The notes below the pieces were generated by a model that saw nothing but the letters and a program-made list of their open reading frames with translations, ran no database searches and was not told the DNA's origin. From Caldilineaceae bacterium (GTDB lineage Bacteria > Chloroflexota > Anaerolineae > Caldilineales > Caldilineaceae), in contig JALHQH010000057.1 in assembly GCA_022842065.1 (NCBI GenBank), positions 14,640-78,639 on the forward strand: a stretch of DNA of 64,000 bases. Reading direction: 5' to 3'. Both the position numbers and the translations under genes were made by a program. Each line of letters starts with the position of its first letter. Position 1 is the stretch's first letter. Positions 9,914-19,233 of this stretch are shown piece by piece.

Positions 9914-10321
9914 AAACTCACCTCGGCTTCACATTGGATTTTAGCAATTGGCACAGCTGCGCAATCGCTCCCTGTACGTATAATTCTTTATATGAAACAG
10001 GCCCTGAGGATATTCCCCAGGGCCTGTTAACAGTTATTCACCCGACCTGTTGCCGTTGTGCCGGTCCCATGTCGACGCTGTTTCCCGATCGAGCCCCGAA
10101 ACTATGTCTGCTCATCTGCACAAAGCGGTGTGATGGCCAGAAACGCAGCCACTGTAAACTTATCACCCTTTGGACTAATGAACGAAAGATTGAGCTGATC
10201 TTACCTGCGAATCGGCAAGTTGTAAACTATGCAAGCATACAAGTAATAGATATGAATAAAGTAACTGGTTCACAACTAATGGCGCACAACTACTCATTCG
10301 CTGCTTCACTTGCACCGTTCT
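9914..10321. other. Intergenic stretch with one hairpin
   Basis: A 408-bp gap between the dehydrogenase start and the cysNC stop. The only clear structure is the inverted repeat at 9996-10028. No convincing small gene, tRNA or promoter was recognised. Confidence 0.5.
9996..10028 (-). terminator. Hairpin, probable terminator of the cysDNC unit
   Basis: Arms 9996-10009 and 10015-10028 pair over 14 bp with one mismatch and a 5-nt loop. It lies downstream of cysNC and upstream of the dehydrogenase. A strong T-run is lacking, so termination is likely but not certain. Confidence 0.5.
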
Positions 10322-12337
10322 TTACGCTTCCTTGATGATTCCCTGGCGCAACAGATAATCAACAATCTGGTCCACCAACGCATCGGCACTCTGCAGATCA
10401 GTTTCCACAACCAATTCGGGCTGTTGTGGCTCTTCATAGGGCGAAGTAACGCCGGTGAATTCCGGGATCTCGCCGCGCATGGCTTTGGCGTACAACCCTT
10501 TGGGGTCACGGCGCTTGCAGACTTCTACATCACACTTGACATAGACTTCGACAAAGCGTCCCTCCGGCACCAAGCGCCGAGCTAGATCGCGATCAGTGGT
10601 AAAGGGCGAAATAAAGGTGCAGATGGTGAGGTTGCCGTGCTCAAAGCTGAGGCGCGCCACCTCGCCTACCCGGCGAATATTTTCTGCCCGGTCTTCGGCC
10701 GAAAAGCCCAGATCTCCATTCAAGCCGTGGCGCACATTGTCACCATCCAGATAGAAGGTGTGACAGCCCAATTCGAAGAGGCGCTTTTCCAGTTGGCGCG
10801 CAACCGTCGATTTGCCGGAGCCAGAGAGGCCCGTAAACCAGAGCACAGCTGCCTGATGACCATTCTGCCGTTCGCGCAACTCACGGGTGATCTGGCTACT
10901 CTCCCAGACGACATTGGTCGATTTCTGTCGATTTGGTTCGCGGACAACGACTTCGTCCAGCGTGCGGGCCCGGCGGCGGATCATCCCTGCCGCCACGGTC
11001 GTGTTGGTGTGCGGGTCGATCAGAATAAAGTTGCCAGTGGTACGGTTGAGCCGGTATGGATCAAAAAAGATCGGCTGGGTGGTCGTGATCTTGACGCGCC
11101 CAATCTCATTGAGTTGCAGGGTTGAAGTCTCCTCGCGGTGCAGCGTATCGACATCAACGCGGTAATTCAGCTCGTTGATAAAGGCGCGTACCTGGCGGCT
11201 CGTGTGCTGCAAAATGTAAGAATTTTGCAGGTTGAGCGGATCTTCACTCATCCAGCAGAGAATGCATTCAAGCTGGTTGGCGACTTGGGGCAAATTGTTC
11301 TTGCGCACAATCATGTCGCCACGGCTGATATCGACTTCATCCTGCAGGGTGAGGATGACCGCATCGCCGGCAATCGCTTCCGCCAGTTCGCCTTCATAAG
11401 TAACCACTGATTTGATCCGGCTGCTACGGCCGGAAGGCAAAATCACCACTTCTTCATCCGGCCCGATACTGCCAGAGGCAATCTGGCCGGCAAAGCCGCG
11501 GAAGTCTTGGTGAGGGCGAATGACGGTCTGGACTGGGAAACGGAAGTCAACCATATTGGTCCCGGCCCCGATATTCACATGTTCCAGATGATGCAGGAGC
11601 GTTGGCCCTTCGTACCAGGACAGTTTCTCGCTCTTGTGCACCACATTATCACCCATGAGGGCCGAGATCGGGATAAAGGTCAGATCTTGGATCGAGAGTT
11701 TGGTCGCAAAGTCGGTGTACTCCGCCACAATCTGGCGATAGACATCACGGTCATAATCAACCAGGTCCATCTTGTTGATGGCGACCAAAATGTGGGGGGT
11801 TTGGAGCAACGAAGCAATAAAGCCATGCCGCTTGGATTGGGTCAACACCCCTTTGCGGGCATCGATCAAAATAATTGCCAACTCGGCGGTTGAAGCCCCG
11901 GTGACCATATTGCGTGTGTATTGAATATGGCCGGGGGTGTCGGCAATAATAAACTTACGCTTGGGTGTCGCAAAGTAGCGATAGGCGACATCAATCGTAA
12001 TGCCCTGTTCACGCTCCGCGCGCAGCCCATCGGTCAGCAACGCCAGATCGACATAGGCGTCACCGCGGTTGCGGCTGGCGCGTTCGACTGCTTCCAGTTG
12101 ATCTTCAAAGATCGACTTGGTATCATATAAAAGCCGCCCAATCAAGGTGCTTTTGCCATCATCGACGCTGCCGGCCGTGGAAAGGCGCAACATATCCATC
12201 GCCAGGTAAGCATCGCCCGAAAGGTGGACGTTGGGCTGCGCGCTGTTGTCGGTCGCAGGGGTATCATCAACGGGCATATTATCAACAGGGGTATGACCAT
12301 TGACCCCATGTTTAACTGCGGTTTGTTCTTGAATCAT
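10322..12337 (-). CDS. cysNC: Bifunctional sulfate adenylyltransferase GTPase subunit / APS kinase
   Basis: A 671-residue fusion of CysN and CysC, as in NodQ. Residues 45-480 form the EF-Tu-like GTPase subunit of ATP sulfurylase: P-loop GSVDDGKST (56-64), switch II DTPGHIQYTRNM and NKMDLVD for guanine specificity. From about residue 490 an APS kinase domain follows (WFTGLSGSGKSTVARQLEKR), with DGDNVRHGLNGDLGF downstream. With CysD it converts sulfate and ATP to APS and then PAPS. The first 40 residues are a low-complexity extension. Next to a polysaccharide cluster PAPS could feed glycan sulfation, but no sulfotransferase is visible here, so assimilatory use is equally likely. Confidence 0.93.
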   Translation of the reverse strand: MIQEQTAVKHGVNGHTPVDNMPVDDTPATDNSAQPNVHLSGDAYLAMDMLRLSTAGSVDDGKSTLIGRLLYDTKSIFEDQLEAVERASRNRGDAYVDLALLTDGLRAEREQGITIDVAYRYFATPKRKFIIADTPGHIQYTRNMVTGASTAELAIILIDARKGVLTQSKRHGFIASLLQTPHILVAINKMDLVDYDRDVYRQIVAEYTDFATKLSIQDLTFIPISALMGDNVVHKSEKLSWYEGPTLLHHLEHVNIGAGTNMVDFRFPVQTVIRPHQDFRGFAGQIASGSIGPDEEVVILPSGRSSRIKSVVTYEGELAEAIAGDAVILTLQDEVDISRGDMIVRKNNLPQVANQLECILCWMSEDPLNLQNSYILQHTSRQVRAFINELNYRVDVDTLHREETSTLQLNEIGRVKITTTQPIFFDPYRLNRTTGNFILIDPHTNTTVAAGMIRRRARTLDEVVVREPNRQKSTNVVWESSQITRELRERQNGHQAAVLWFTGLSGSGKSTVARQLEKRLFELGCHTFYLDGDNVRHGLNGDLGFSAEDRAENIRRVGEVARLSFEHGNLTICTFISPFTTDRDLARRLVPEGRFVEVYVKCDVEVCKRRDPKGLYAKAMRGEIPEFTGVTSPYEEPQQPELVVETDLQSADALVDQIVDYLLRQGIIKEA

Positions 12338-12381
12338 CTGTTATTACTCCAGCTTCTTTCTTTTCATCTATCCTTGGCTCT

Positions 12382-12428
12382 GTCATCAATTCGCGTTTTT
12401 ACTTGTGTAGAAAATGCGAATTGATGAC
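12382..12428. repeat. Covarying hairpin family, copy A
   Basis: Arms 12382-12394 and 12416-12428 pair perfectly over 13 bp, extended by a T/A run. The left flank is ggctct and the right flank aaccgcgggtata, nearly identical to copies at 27.6 and 63.0 kb, while the stem core differs. It lies between cysD and cysNC. Confidence 0.75.
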
Positions 12429-12493
12429 AACCGCGGGTATATATTGTGCGCTGTTTGTGAAGCAGCCGCACTTTTCGTCAGTACCGGGGCTAA

Positions 12494-13399
12494 TTAGAAA
12501 TAACCCTGACGCTTGCGATCTTCCATCGCCGCTTCGGAGCGTCTGTCATCGGCGCGCCCACCACGTTCGGTGACACGGGCGGCGGCGACTTCTTGGATGA
12601 TATCATCAAGGGTACTGGCGGTAGATTCGACCGCACCGGTGCAGGTCATATCGCCAATGGTGCGGAAGCGCACGATCCGCTCCGCCACCTCTTCCCCTGG
12701 CTGTGGCAGGACAACATCCGATGTCGCCAACCAGTTACCATCGCGCCGTACTACCTCGCGGTGGTGTGAAAAGTAGAGGTTGGGAATCTCCACCTGGTTG
12801 AGTTGAATATATTGCCAGATGTCCATCTCGGTCCAGTTGCTCAGGGGAAAGACGCGAAAATGCTCTTTGGGCAACTTGCGCCCGTTGTAGAGGTTCCACA
12901 ATTCGGGGCGCTGATTTTTGGGATCCCACTGGCCAAAGGCATCGCGATGCGAGAAGAAGCGTTCCTTGGCGCGCGCCTTTTCCTCATCGCGTCGTGCGCC
13001 ACCCATCGCTGCCTCAAACTTCAATTCGGCTAAGGCATCGAGTAGCGTCACCGTTTGTAACGCATTGCGACTGGCGAAGGGGCCGGTCTCTTCCGCAACC
13101 CGGCCCTGATCAATCGAATCCTGTACATAACGTACAATCAGTTGTACATCAAGCTGCTTGACCAAATAGTCGCGGAACTCGATTGTCTCGGGAAAGTTGT
13201 GCCCAGTATCAATATGGAGGAGTGGAAAAGGGACGCGCCCTGGGTAAAAGGCCCGACGCGCCAGATTAGCGATGATGATCGAATCTTTGCCGCCGGAAAA
13301 GAGTAAAACTGGACGCTCAAATTGTGCCGCTACCTCGCGGATCACATAGATTGCTTCTGATTCCAACTGTTTTAGATGGTTACGTACATACGATGACAT
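12494..13399 (-). CDS. cysD: Sulfate adenylyltransferase subunit 2
   Basis: A 301-residue PP-loop ATPase that adenylates sulfate, working with the CysN part of the fusion encoded next. The nucleotide-binding motif SGGKDS lies at residues 35-40. GGARRDEEKARAKERFFSHR and LSNWTEMDIWQYI are strongly conserved CysD segments. Length is normal. The gene precedes cysNC by 156 bp, a gap occupied by a hairpin of a three-copy family, so expression of the two subunits may not be strictly coupled. The ATG at 13399 gives the standard N-terminus (YVRNHLKQLESEAIYVIREV). Confidence 0.94.
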   Translation of the reverse strand: MSSYVRNHLKQLESEAIYVIREVAAQFERPVLLFSGGKDSIIIANLARRAFYPGRVPFPLLHIDTGHNFPETIEFRDYLVKQLDVQLIVRYVQDSIDQGRVAEETGPFASRNALQTVTLLDALAELKFEAAMGGARRDEEKARAKERFFSHRDAFGQWDPKNQRPELWNLYNGRKLPKEHFRVFPLSNWTEMDIWQYIQLNQVEIPNLYFSHHREVVRRDGNWLATSDVVLPQPGEEVAERIVRFRTIGDMTCTGAVESTASTLDDIIQEVAAARVTERGGRADDRRSEAAMEDRKRQGYF

Positions 13400-13827
13400 A
13401 GGTTATTTTCCAAATTCTCTTTTTTATCCTGCTACTGTAACGCTGCTCTTTTATCGTTCGCTCTGGCATAGCTGTGCGCTTTGCCCGTTTGGACAAGCTG
13501 AATTGCTTCTGGTCTATGCCCAACCGCACTATAAATCTGTGACAATCCTACTATAACTAGTAACTTTATGCTGATTATACCCTAACCCTTACGATTGCAG
13601 TATAAAATGTATAGTAGCACTTTTCGTTCCAAAGCGAATAGCGAATTTGTCGTACTTATTGCGGATTTTTGTCCGCCATTCCGCCCTTGTTATTATAGAC
13701 GAACTGTATTTTCTTCTGTGTTTACAATCTGCTTACAGATATTTGTTGTTATCATCTGCGATTACAGCAGACTCTACCTAGGTCGATACCGTGTGTGCCA
13801 CAAAGCGGCCAGGCAGCTTTGTGGGTA

Positions 13828-13901
13828 ACTAGTGTGCGTCGCACTTGTCATACGCAATCGGGGTACCGAAAAAAGACTGGACCAGTGCGACGCACACTAG
13901 T
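13828..13901. repeat. 18-bp perfect inverted repeat
   Basis: Arms actagtgtgcgtcgcact and its exact complement are separated by 38 bp. Each arm contains a near-palindrome (gtgcgtcgcac). It could be a small mobile-element remnant or a cruciform, since no T-run follows. Confidence 0.6.
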
Positions 13902-13953
13902 GGTAACAGAAACGCGCCCCCAAAGCGAGATACACCCTTATCCATTGGATTGT

Positions 13954-13982
13954 TTGACCAGTTACTGGTCCGGTGCTAAAAT
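13954..13982 (+). promoter_or_regulatory. Sigma-70-type promoter of the DUF1385 gene
   Basis: A -35 box TTGACC (13954-13959), a 17-bp spacer and a -10 box TAAAAT (13977-13982). The ATG follows only 8 bp after the -10 box, so the transcript would be leaderless or nearly so. The spacer contains the palindrome accagttactggt, which overlaps the -35 box and could bind a regulator. Confidence 0.6.
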
Positions 13983-13990
13983 AGTTTGCT

Positions 13991-14950
13991 ATGGCAAAAC
14001 AATACTACGGCGGCCAAGCCGTCATTGAAGGGGTTATGATGCGGGGGCGCAAAAGCATGGCAGTGGCTGTGCGCAATCCGCAGGGCGAAATTGTCTTACA
14101 TGAAGAGCCGCTTACGGCTAAGATCTATACAAGCCGTTGGGGACAGTGGCCCTTTATTCGCGGCTTGGGCATGCTGTGGGACGCCCTCGGCTTGGGCATG
14201 CGCGCCCTCTTTTGGAGTGCCGAGGTTTCGGCTCAAGAAGAAGGTGGGGAAAAGATCGAGTTTTCTGGGCCGATGGCGTGGACGACTATTGCCGGTAGCC
14301 TGGCTTTTGCGATTGGGCTCTTTTTTCTGTTGCCCACCTTTGCCAGCCGGCTGCTGGCTGCGCTCTTTGATGATCATCCCGTGGTGGATGCCGTCTTTGA
14401 AGGGGCGATTCGCCTGCTCCTCTTTGTGATCTATCTGTGGGCAATTGGGCGTATCCCTGAAATTGCGCGCGTCTTTGGCTACCATGGCGCAGAACACAAG
14501 ACCATCAATGCGTATGAAGCGGGCGCACCATTAACGGTTGCCTCTGTCCAACAATATAGTTTGCAACATACGCGCTGTGGTACCAGCTTTTTGCTCTATG
14601 TGCTGGTGCTGAGTGTCATTCTCTTTGCGCCGCTCACCTTTGCCGGCGTCGAGTCGGTTTGGTTGGCGTTAATCTTGCGCTTTATTACACGCCTGCTCTT
14701 GGTGCCGATTGTGGCGGGCATTGCCTACGAGATCATTCGGTTCAGCGCAGCGCACGATGACAAAGCGATTACACGCCTTTTGATCGCCCCTGGGCTCGCG
14801 CTGCAAAAGTTGACAACGCGCCCACCAGACGATGAGATGGTTGCCTGTGCGATTGCGGCGTTACAACCAGTCCTGGCCGCTGATGGCCATCTGGCTTCTA
14901 CGCCGGTTGCGGAGCCGTTAACCCCAACGCCAGAAGCAGCGTCGATCTAA
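13991..14950 (+). CDS. DUF1385 family membrane protein (YqhQ-like)
   Basis: A 319-residue protein beginning with the family signature [16 protein letters not shown]. Several transmembrane helices follow (about residues 95-120, 135-155, 205-240), with the conserved [15 protein letters not shown] near residue 160 and [10 protein letters not shown] near 196. The family is widespread in Firmicutes and Chloroflexota and its biochemical role is unknown; the conserved His and Cys residues suggest metal binding. The C-terminal 30 residues are low in complexity. No Shine-Dalgarno precedes the ATG, agreeing with the leaderless promoter. Its stop codon lies inside a 13-bp tandem repeat. Confidence 0.9.
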   Translation: MAKQYYGGQAVIEGVMMRGRKSMAVAVRNPQGEIVLHEEPLTAKIYTSRWGQWPFIRGLGMLWDALGLGMRALFWSAEVSAQEEGGEKIEFSGPMAWTTIAGSLAFAIGLFFLLPTFASRLLAALFDDHPVVDAVFEGAIRLLLFVIYLWAIGRIPEIARVFGYHGAEHKTINAYEAGAPLTVASVQQYSLQHTRCGTSFLLYVLVLSVILFAPLTFAGVESVWLALILRFITRLLLVPIVAGIAYEIIRFSAAHDDKAITRLLIAPGLALQKLTTRPPDDEMVACAIAALQPVLAADGHLASTPVAEPLTPTPEAASI

Positions 14951-15064
14951 TCGCACTGCCTAATCGCACTGCCTAATCGCACTGCCTAATCGCACTGCCT
15001 AATCGCACTGCCTAATCGCACTGCCTAATCGCACTGCCTAATCGCACTGCCTAATCGCACTGCG
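14948..15064. repeat. Nine tandem copies of a 13-bp unit
   Basis: The unit taatcgcactgcc repeats nine times in a row, the first eight identical and the last ending in cg. The first unit supplies the TAA stop of the DUF1385 gene. The array ends 6 bp before the stop of the convergent S4 gene, so it fills the whole junction. Confidence 0.95.
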
Positions 15065-15070
15065 TAGCGT

Positions 15071-15280
15071 TTATTGCTCGCCATCATCAATCCCGAGTAC
15101 CAACTCTTCGCCGTCGACTTCGACGGTATCGCCGACCTGGAGTTTGCGGCCACGGCGCGTTTCGACAACGCCATTAACGGACACATGACCCGCTTGAATC
15201 AACTGTTTTGCCTGCCCACCGGTTTGGACAACCTGTGCAAGTTTCAAAAACTGGTCTAGCTTAATCGTCTCATCTGTCAT
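15071..15280 (-). CDS. Small S4-domain RNA-binding protein (YaaA/YlmH-like)
   Basis: A 69-residue protein that is essentially one S4 RNA-binding domain. LDQFLKLAQVVQTGGQAKQL and AGHVSVNGVVETRRGRKL give the helix-helix-strand RNA-contact surface, followed by GDTVEVDGEEL. Stand-alone S4 proteins of this size (YaaA/RlbA type) are linked to ribosome assembly or stalled-ribosome rescue; the exact role here is inferred. It converges with DUF1385, and the tandem repeat lies between their ends. Confidence 0.85.
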   Translation of the reverse strand: MTDETIKLDQFLKLAQVVQTGGQAKQLIQAGHVSVNGVVETRRGRKLQVGDTVEVDGEELVLGIDDGEQ

Positions 15281-15612
15281 TCTGCGCTCCTTTGATCACA
15301 ATCCTCAGCTAATGGAGCCACTGCCGCCATCTTGGGCAAAGCTTCATCTTTATTACACACTCATTGTATCCTAGTGATCGCAACGTTGTAACATTTGCCG
15401 CAAGATTTTTTGCTGCAGCGGAAATGTTACGGCGTGGCGCGCCCTACTATAGCAGGCGGCTTGCGCCCATGCAAGCAACCTTGGTTGGTTGTTGGTTGCA
15501 TTCACGCGCAAGGTAGTGTAAAGTAAGTGTCTTACGCGGCACTTTTACTTGGTGCCGCTGCTCACCAATCCATCAACACAAAATACGATTGCCCTGCAGA
15601 AGAGAGAATCAT
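15281..15612. other. Divergent intergenic region with one hairpin
   Basis: About 330 bp between the S4 gene and a small membrane-protein gene. An imperfect inverted repeat at 15388-15430 (gtaacatttgccgc with gcggaaatgttac) is the only structure seen. Promoters for both divergent genes should be here, but none stands out. Confidence 0.4.
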
Positions 15613-15981
15613 ATGAGTAGCAGTACATCCCATATGAGCATGTTGAGTTATGCTATTGCGCTACTTGTCGTCATGACGGCGGCTATCCATCTCTATCTAA
15701 GTTCACAATTCCCGCAACCGCCTGACTTGATTTTTTTACTGAATGGGTTAGGCTATCTAGGCCTATTAGTTGCGCTTTATTTTCCTCATCGTCGCTTGTT
15801 GGCGGTGCGTAAACGCATTCGTTGGATACTAATTGCTTATACCACATTGACGGTCGTCCTGTGGATCTTTTTGGGTGTACGGACCCCCCTTGGCTATTTT
15901 GACAAAGTGATCGAGATCATGCTGATCGGCCTCTTATGGCTGGAAAATGGACGACCACAACCAGCGGCGGATCGACCCTGA
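15613..15981 (+). CDS. Small four-helix membrane protein, unknown function
   Basis: A 122-residue protein with four hydrophobic segments (about residues 8-26, 38-56, 68-88 and 94-112) and short basic loops. The ATG at 15613 is preceded by an AGAAGAGAG ribosome-binding site; a TTG at 15589 in the same frame is less likely because it would overlap that site. No family is recognised. It ends 54 bp before the -10 box of the atp operon promoter. Its role is unknown, though its position just before the ATP synthase operon may not be random. Confidence 0.6.
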   Translation: MSSSTSHMSMLSYAIALLVVMTAAIHLYLSSQFPQPPDLIFLLNGLGYLGLLVALYFPHRRLLAVRKRIRWILIAYTTLTVVLWIFLGVRTPLGYFDKVIEIMLIGLLWLENGRPQPAADRP

Positions 15982-16010
15982 AACCTAATGTCCCCAAAGC
16001 ATGTGAAAAT

Positions 16011-16040
16011 TTGCGCGAACGAAAAATGCGATGCTATAAT
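16011..16040 (+). promoter_or_regulatory. Probable promoter of the atp operon
   Basis: TTGCGC (16011-16016), an 18-bp spacer and a perfect TATAAT (16035-16040). Transcription would begin about 145 bp before the atpZ-like start, leaving a long leader. Confidence 0.55.
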
Positions 16041-16192
16041 CTCGCACAAACTCTACCTGCCCGGATGTTTGTCGGTTAGTTTTTTGTTGTTGATAGGCCC
16101 TAGCTGGATTGGGGTTTGGCACGGGTTAGCGTGCTATCTGTATGCAATGTGCCTGTCCCAACTATCTTTAGGGAAATATCGCGGAACTATCG

Positions 16193-16429
16193 ATGACCGT
16201 ACGGATCAACGTTCGTAGACTGGCGTCAAGTGTTGTCTTTAGCTTATGGTTGCCCGTCGGATTGGCGATCTTGTTTGATTGGCAGTTGGGCTTTTTTCCG
16301 TGGCTCACAATCGGGGCAAGTATTATCTTTATCCCTCTTTCCACTTTTATTGTTATACGTGCTGCACTCGCTGAGATGGACCAACTGATTCAAACGGTGG
16401 CCCCATCGCAACCGGCTGCTAGCGAATAG
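16193..16429 (+). CDS. AtpZ/AtpI-like ATP synthase accessory membrane protein
   Basis: A 78-residue protein with two transmembrane helices (about 12-30 and 36-58). The pattern LPVGLAILFDWQLGFFPWLT followed by a second Gly-containing helix ending IVIRAALAEM fits the AtpZ / F0F1-ATPase accessory family: Gly-rich first helix, conserved Asp, Gly-x-x-Pro, and a basic residue after the second helix. Such proteins assist c-ring assembly or ion supply. It lies 103 bp upstream of atpB in the same direction. The ribosome-binding site is weak (gcggaac), so the start is less certain than the frame. Confidence 0.65.
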   Translation: MTVRINVRRLASSVVFSLWLPVGLAILFDWQLGFFPWLTIGASIIFIPLSTFIVIRAALAEMDQLIQTVAPSQPAASE

Positions 16430-16532
16430 CTGTTTGGGTAAAGTTAGCATAGGCGCAAATGGCAAGTAAGTTAATGATTTGAATAACAAAGTTTGCTTTT
16501 GAAAAGATAATCCCTTTGGAGAGGTTATTCAG

Positions 16533-17582
16533 ATGGAATCGATCCAAAAAATATTGAAGGGACTTGGTGATCGCATTATGGCCTTTATTAACGCAAATCC
16601 TCGCCGTGCGCTATTGATTGGCGGCACTATTTTGCTTATAATCATAGGCTTCTTTATTGATGTTCCTCAGCCGCACGTTTCGTTGGCTGCTGAAGCACTC
16701 TTTGAGGATGGTCCGAGCTGGCTGACCAACGGTGTTTTGACCACCGTCGTGATTGACCTGCTATTGATTATCCTGGCCTATGCTGCTACCGCCAAGATGA
16801 GTTTGGTGCCCAGCGGCTGGCAAAATGCCATGGAAGCAATGGTCGAATATCTCTATGGCCTGGCCGAGAGCGTCTCCGGCAAAGCGGCTAGCACCTACTT
16901 CCCCTGGGTGGCAACGATCTTCTTTTTTGTGATATTAAGCAACTGGTCCGGTTTGATCCCTGGCGTTGGTAGTATCGGCTTTTTCCACACCGGCGCGCAC
17001 AGCACCACTGAAGAACCGGTGGAAGGCAAAGAGCCGGCTGAGGGCGGGGAATCACATGGGTTTGTCTTTGATCAGAAGCTTGCGATGGTTGATGGCGATC
17101 TGTTGTTGATCCAGACCGCTGATGCTGCCGTTATGCCCGCCGCCGCCGAAGAAGGCTACGGCAAATTTATCCCGTTGTTCCGTGCCCCCAGTGCCGATCT
17201 CAATGTGACCTTTGCCTTGGCAATTGCCACCATGGTGATGGTGCAGATCCATGGCTTCCGGGCCTTGGGTGGTAGTTACTTTAAGAAGTTTTGGAATACG
17301 AGTGGTCATGGTTTTATGAAGGGCATCAACATCTTTGTTGGGATCCTTGAATTGATTAGTGAATTCTCGCGTATCATCGCCTTTGGCTTTCGTCTCTTCG
17401 GCAATATCTTCGCCGGTGAAATTGTGCTGGCAACGATGGCCTTCCTCATCACCTTCCTTGTTCCCCTGCCCTTTTATCTTTTGGAAATTTTAGTTGGTGC
17501 GGTCCAGGCGTTGGTCTTTATGATGTTGGCCTTGGTCTTCTTCACCATGGCGACGGTCAGCCACGGTGGCGAGCATCACTAA
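16533..17582 (+). CDS. atpB: F0F1 ATP synthase subunit a
   Basis: A 349-residue polytopic subunit that forms the two proton half-channels beside the c-ring. The C-terminal region holds [20 protein letters not shown], whose Arg in FRLFGN is the essential stator arginine. The final helices are [20 protein letters not shown]. An extended polar insert (about residues 150-215, rich in Glu and Ala) lies between the first membrane helices. The protein is longer than the E. coli subunit (271) for that reason. A GGAGAGG site stands 9 bp before the ATG. It is the first structural gene of the operon. Confidence 0.95.
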   Translation: MESIQKILKGLGDRIMAFINANPRRALLIGGTILLIIIGFFIDVPQPHVSLAAEALFEDGPSWLTNGVLTTVVIDLLLIILAYAATAKMSLVPSGWQNAMEAMVEYLYGLAESVSGKAASTYFPWVATIFFFVILSNWSGLIPGVGSIGFFHTGAHSTTEEPVEGKEPAEGGESHGFVFDQKLAMVDGDLLLIQTADAAVMPAAAEEGYGKFIPLFRAPSADLNVTFALAIATMVMVQIHGFRALGGSYFKKFWNTSGHGFMKGINIFVGILELISEFSRIIAFGFRLFGNIFAGEIVLATMAFLITFLVPLPFYLLEILVGAVQALVFMMLALVFFTMATVSHGGEHH

Positions 17583-17656
17583 GCCGGGTTGCTTGTTGTA
17601 TACTGGCGGTTGTCATAAATTACATTTTCCTCCGGGTAAAAAGTGTTAATTTTTGA

Positions 17657-17959
<303 letters not shown>

Positions 17960-18087
17960 TCTTTGCCCAGTTTTCCAAGCTTATCGCGATCATCACGCGT
18001 GATGATTGTGTTTCTGAGAGAACTATCAAAGATATCTAAGCGTTCACTGAGAATCGTCCAGCGAGCTATAAAGAGAGGAGGCTGACC

Positions 18088-18597
18088 TTGGGTGCAGTAC
18101 TTGGTCAACTCGGTATTGAGGGGGGTCTACTGATCTCCCAGATTGTAAACTTTCTCATCTTGATTGTCATCCTGCGTGTTACGCTCTACCAGCCGGTGTT
18201 GAATATGCTGGAACAGCGCAAACAGCGCATTGCGCAAAGCATGAAGGAAGCAGAGCGCACCAGTGCAGCTGCGCGCGAAGCTGAACATGACAAGGCCAAG
18301 GTGATCGAAGAGGCGCGGCGCGAAGCACAAGAGATTCGTGCCCAAGCGACTCGCGATACAGAAAAGATTGCACAAGACATTCGCTCCCGTGCAGAGCAAG
18401 AAGCGACAGAAATTCGTCAAAAGGCACAGGCTGACGCGCGGATGCAAGTTGAATCCGCCCTGTCTGATGCGAACAAACAGATTGCGGACTTGGCGATTTT
18501 GGCCACGCAACAGATCTTGGGCCGTGAGCTTGCCAATCGTGGCGAGCACGAACGGTTTGTGGCTGAGTTTCTGAATCAGCAGGAGAATGCAGCCTGA
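18088..18597 (+). CDS. atpF: F0F1 ATP synthase subunit b
   Basis: A 169-residue peripheral-stalk subunit: one N-terminal transmembrane helix (about residues 10-32, [20 protein letters not shown]) followed by a long Ala/Glu/Arg/Gln-rich coiled coil that dimerises and reaches the delta subunit. It starts with TTG, supported by a GAGGAGG site 6 bp upstream. Its stop codon shares one base with the atpH start (TGATG), so the two stalk partners are translationally coupled. Confidence 0.95.
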   Translation: MGAVLGQLGIEGGLLISQIVNFLILIVILRVTLYQPVLNMLEQRKQRIAQSMKEAERTSAAAREAEHDKAKVIEEARREAQEIRAQATRDTEKIAQDIRSRAEQEATEIRQKAQADARMQVESALSDANKQIADLAILATQQILGRELANRGEHERFVAEFLNQQENAA

Positions 18598-19130
18598 TGA
18601 GTACAAACGGTGCACGCGCGAACCAATACGCACAAGCGATCATGCAAGTCATGGTTGAGCGTTGGCAGACTGCGCTCACTTCGGTTGCGACCGCATTACA
18701 GGCCGATCAACAACTCTACAACACGCTCAGTAATGGGGCCACTCCGGTGGACGAACGTGTTGCTGCATTGGAGAACGTTATTCCTGCTGATGCGCCACCC
18801 GAGTTGCGCAACACGCTCAAGTCGATGGTGCAAGATGGCTCCATCGGGTTGGTAGGAGAATTGGGCGATGCACTGGCGCAGGTGACAACCGGCAAGGCCG
18901 CACCAACCAAGGCAGAAGTAACCAGCGCTGTTGAACTCACTGCCGAAGAGCAGGAGAAGATGCGCAGTACGTTGGCTACGCGCTATGGTCGGGAATTGGT
19001 CTTTAGCTTCCATGTTGACCCATCATTAATGGGTGGGCTGCGTGTCCGGGTCGGCGACCGTCTGATCGATACGTCGGTCGCCTCTCGCTTGCAGTCTATG
19101 CGCGAATCGCTCGCCAATGTAGTCCGTTGA
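18597..19130 (+). CDS. atpH: F0F1 ATP synthase subunit delta
   Basis: A 177-residue stalk subunit joining subunit b to the alpha3beta3 head. The N-terminal six-helix bundle starts GARANQYAQAIMQVMVERWQ. The C-terminal part ends VDPSLMGGLRVRVGDRLIDT followed by SVASRLQSMRESL, the standard OSCP/delta signature. The ATG overlaps the atpF stop by one base. Length and order are normal. Confidence 0.94.
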   Translation: MSTNGARANQYAQAIMQVMVERWQTALTSVATALQADQQLYNTLSNGATPVDERVAALENVIPADAPPELRNTLKSMVQDGSIGLVGELGDALAQVTTGKAAPTKAEVTSAVELTAEEQEKMRSTLATRYGRELVFSFHVDPSLMGGLRVRVGDRLIDTSVASRLQSMRESLANVVR

Positions 19131-19233
19131 GAGATAAAGCTTAGTTAACATACTATTCGTCACTTCGGTAGCTGCGGGTACGCCCAGCAGGCAGACCAAA
19201 ACACCGGCGAATAGATGCTGAGGAGGAATGCCA

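Larger units (their letters stand above)
13400..13990. other. Intergenic region between divergent cysD and DUF1385 genes
   Basis: About 590 bp with no credible gene. It holds an 18-bp perfect inverted repeat (13828-13845 / 13884-13901) and the promoter of the DUF1385 gene at its right end. Promoters for cysD must lie at the left end, but no clear consensus was seen. Confidence 0.5.

Noticed and set aside
13828..13901. tRNA or small RNA gene in the cysD-DUF1385 gap
   Set aside because: The inverted repeat has a 38-bp loop and no cloverleaf pattern. No tRNA-like T-arm sequence was found there or in other gaps.
15988..16218. Plus-strand open frame of 76 codons before the atpZ-like gene
   Set aside because: It contains the atp promoter region, has no ribosome site and no recognisable protein features, and overlaps the better atpZ-like start.
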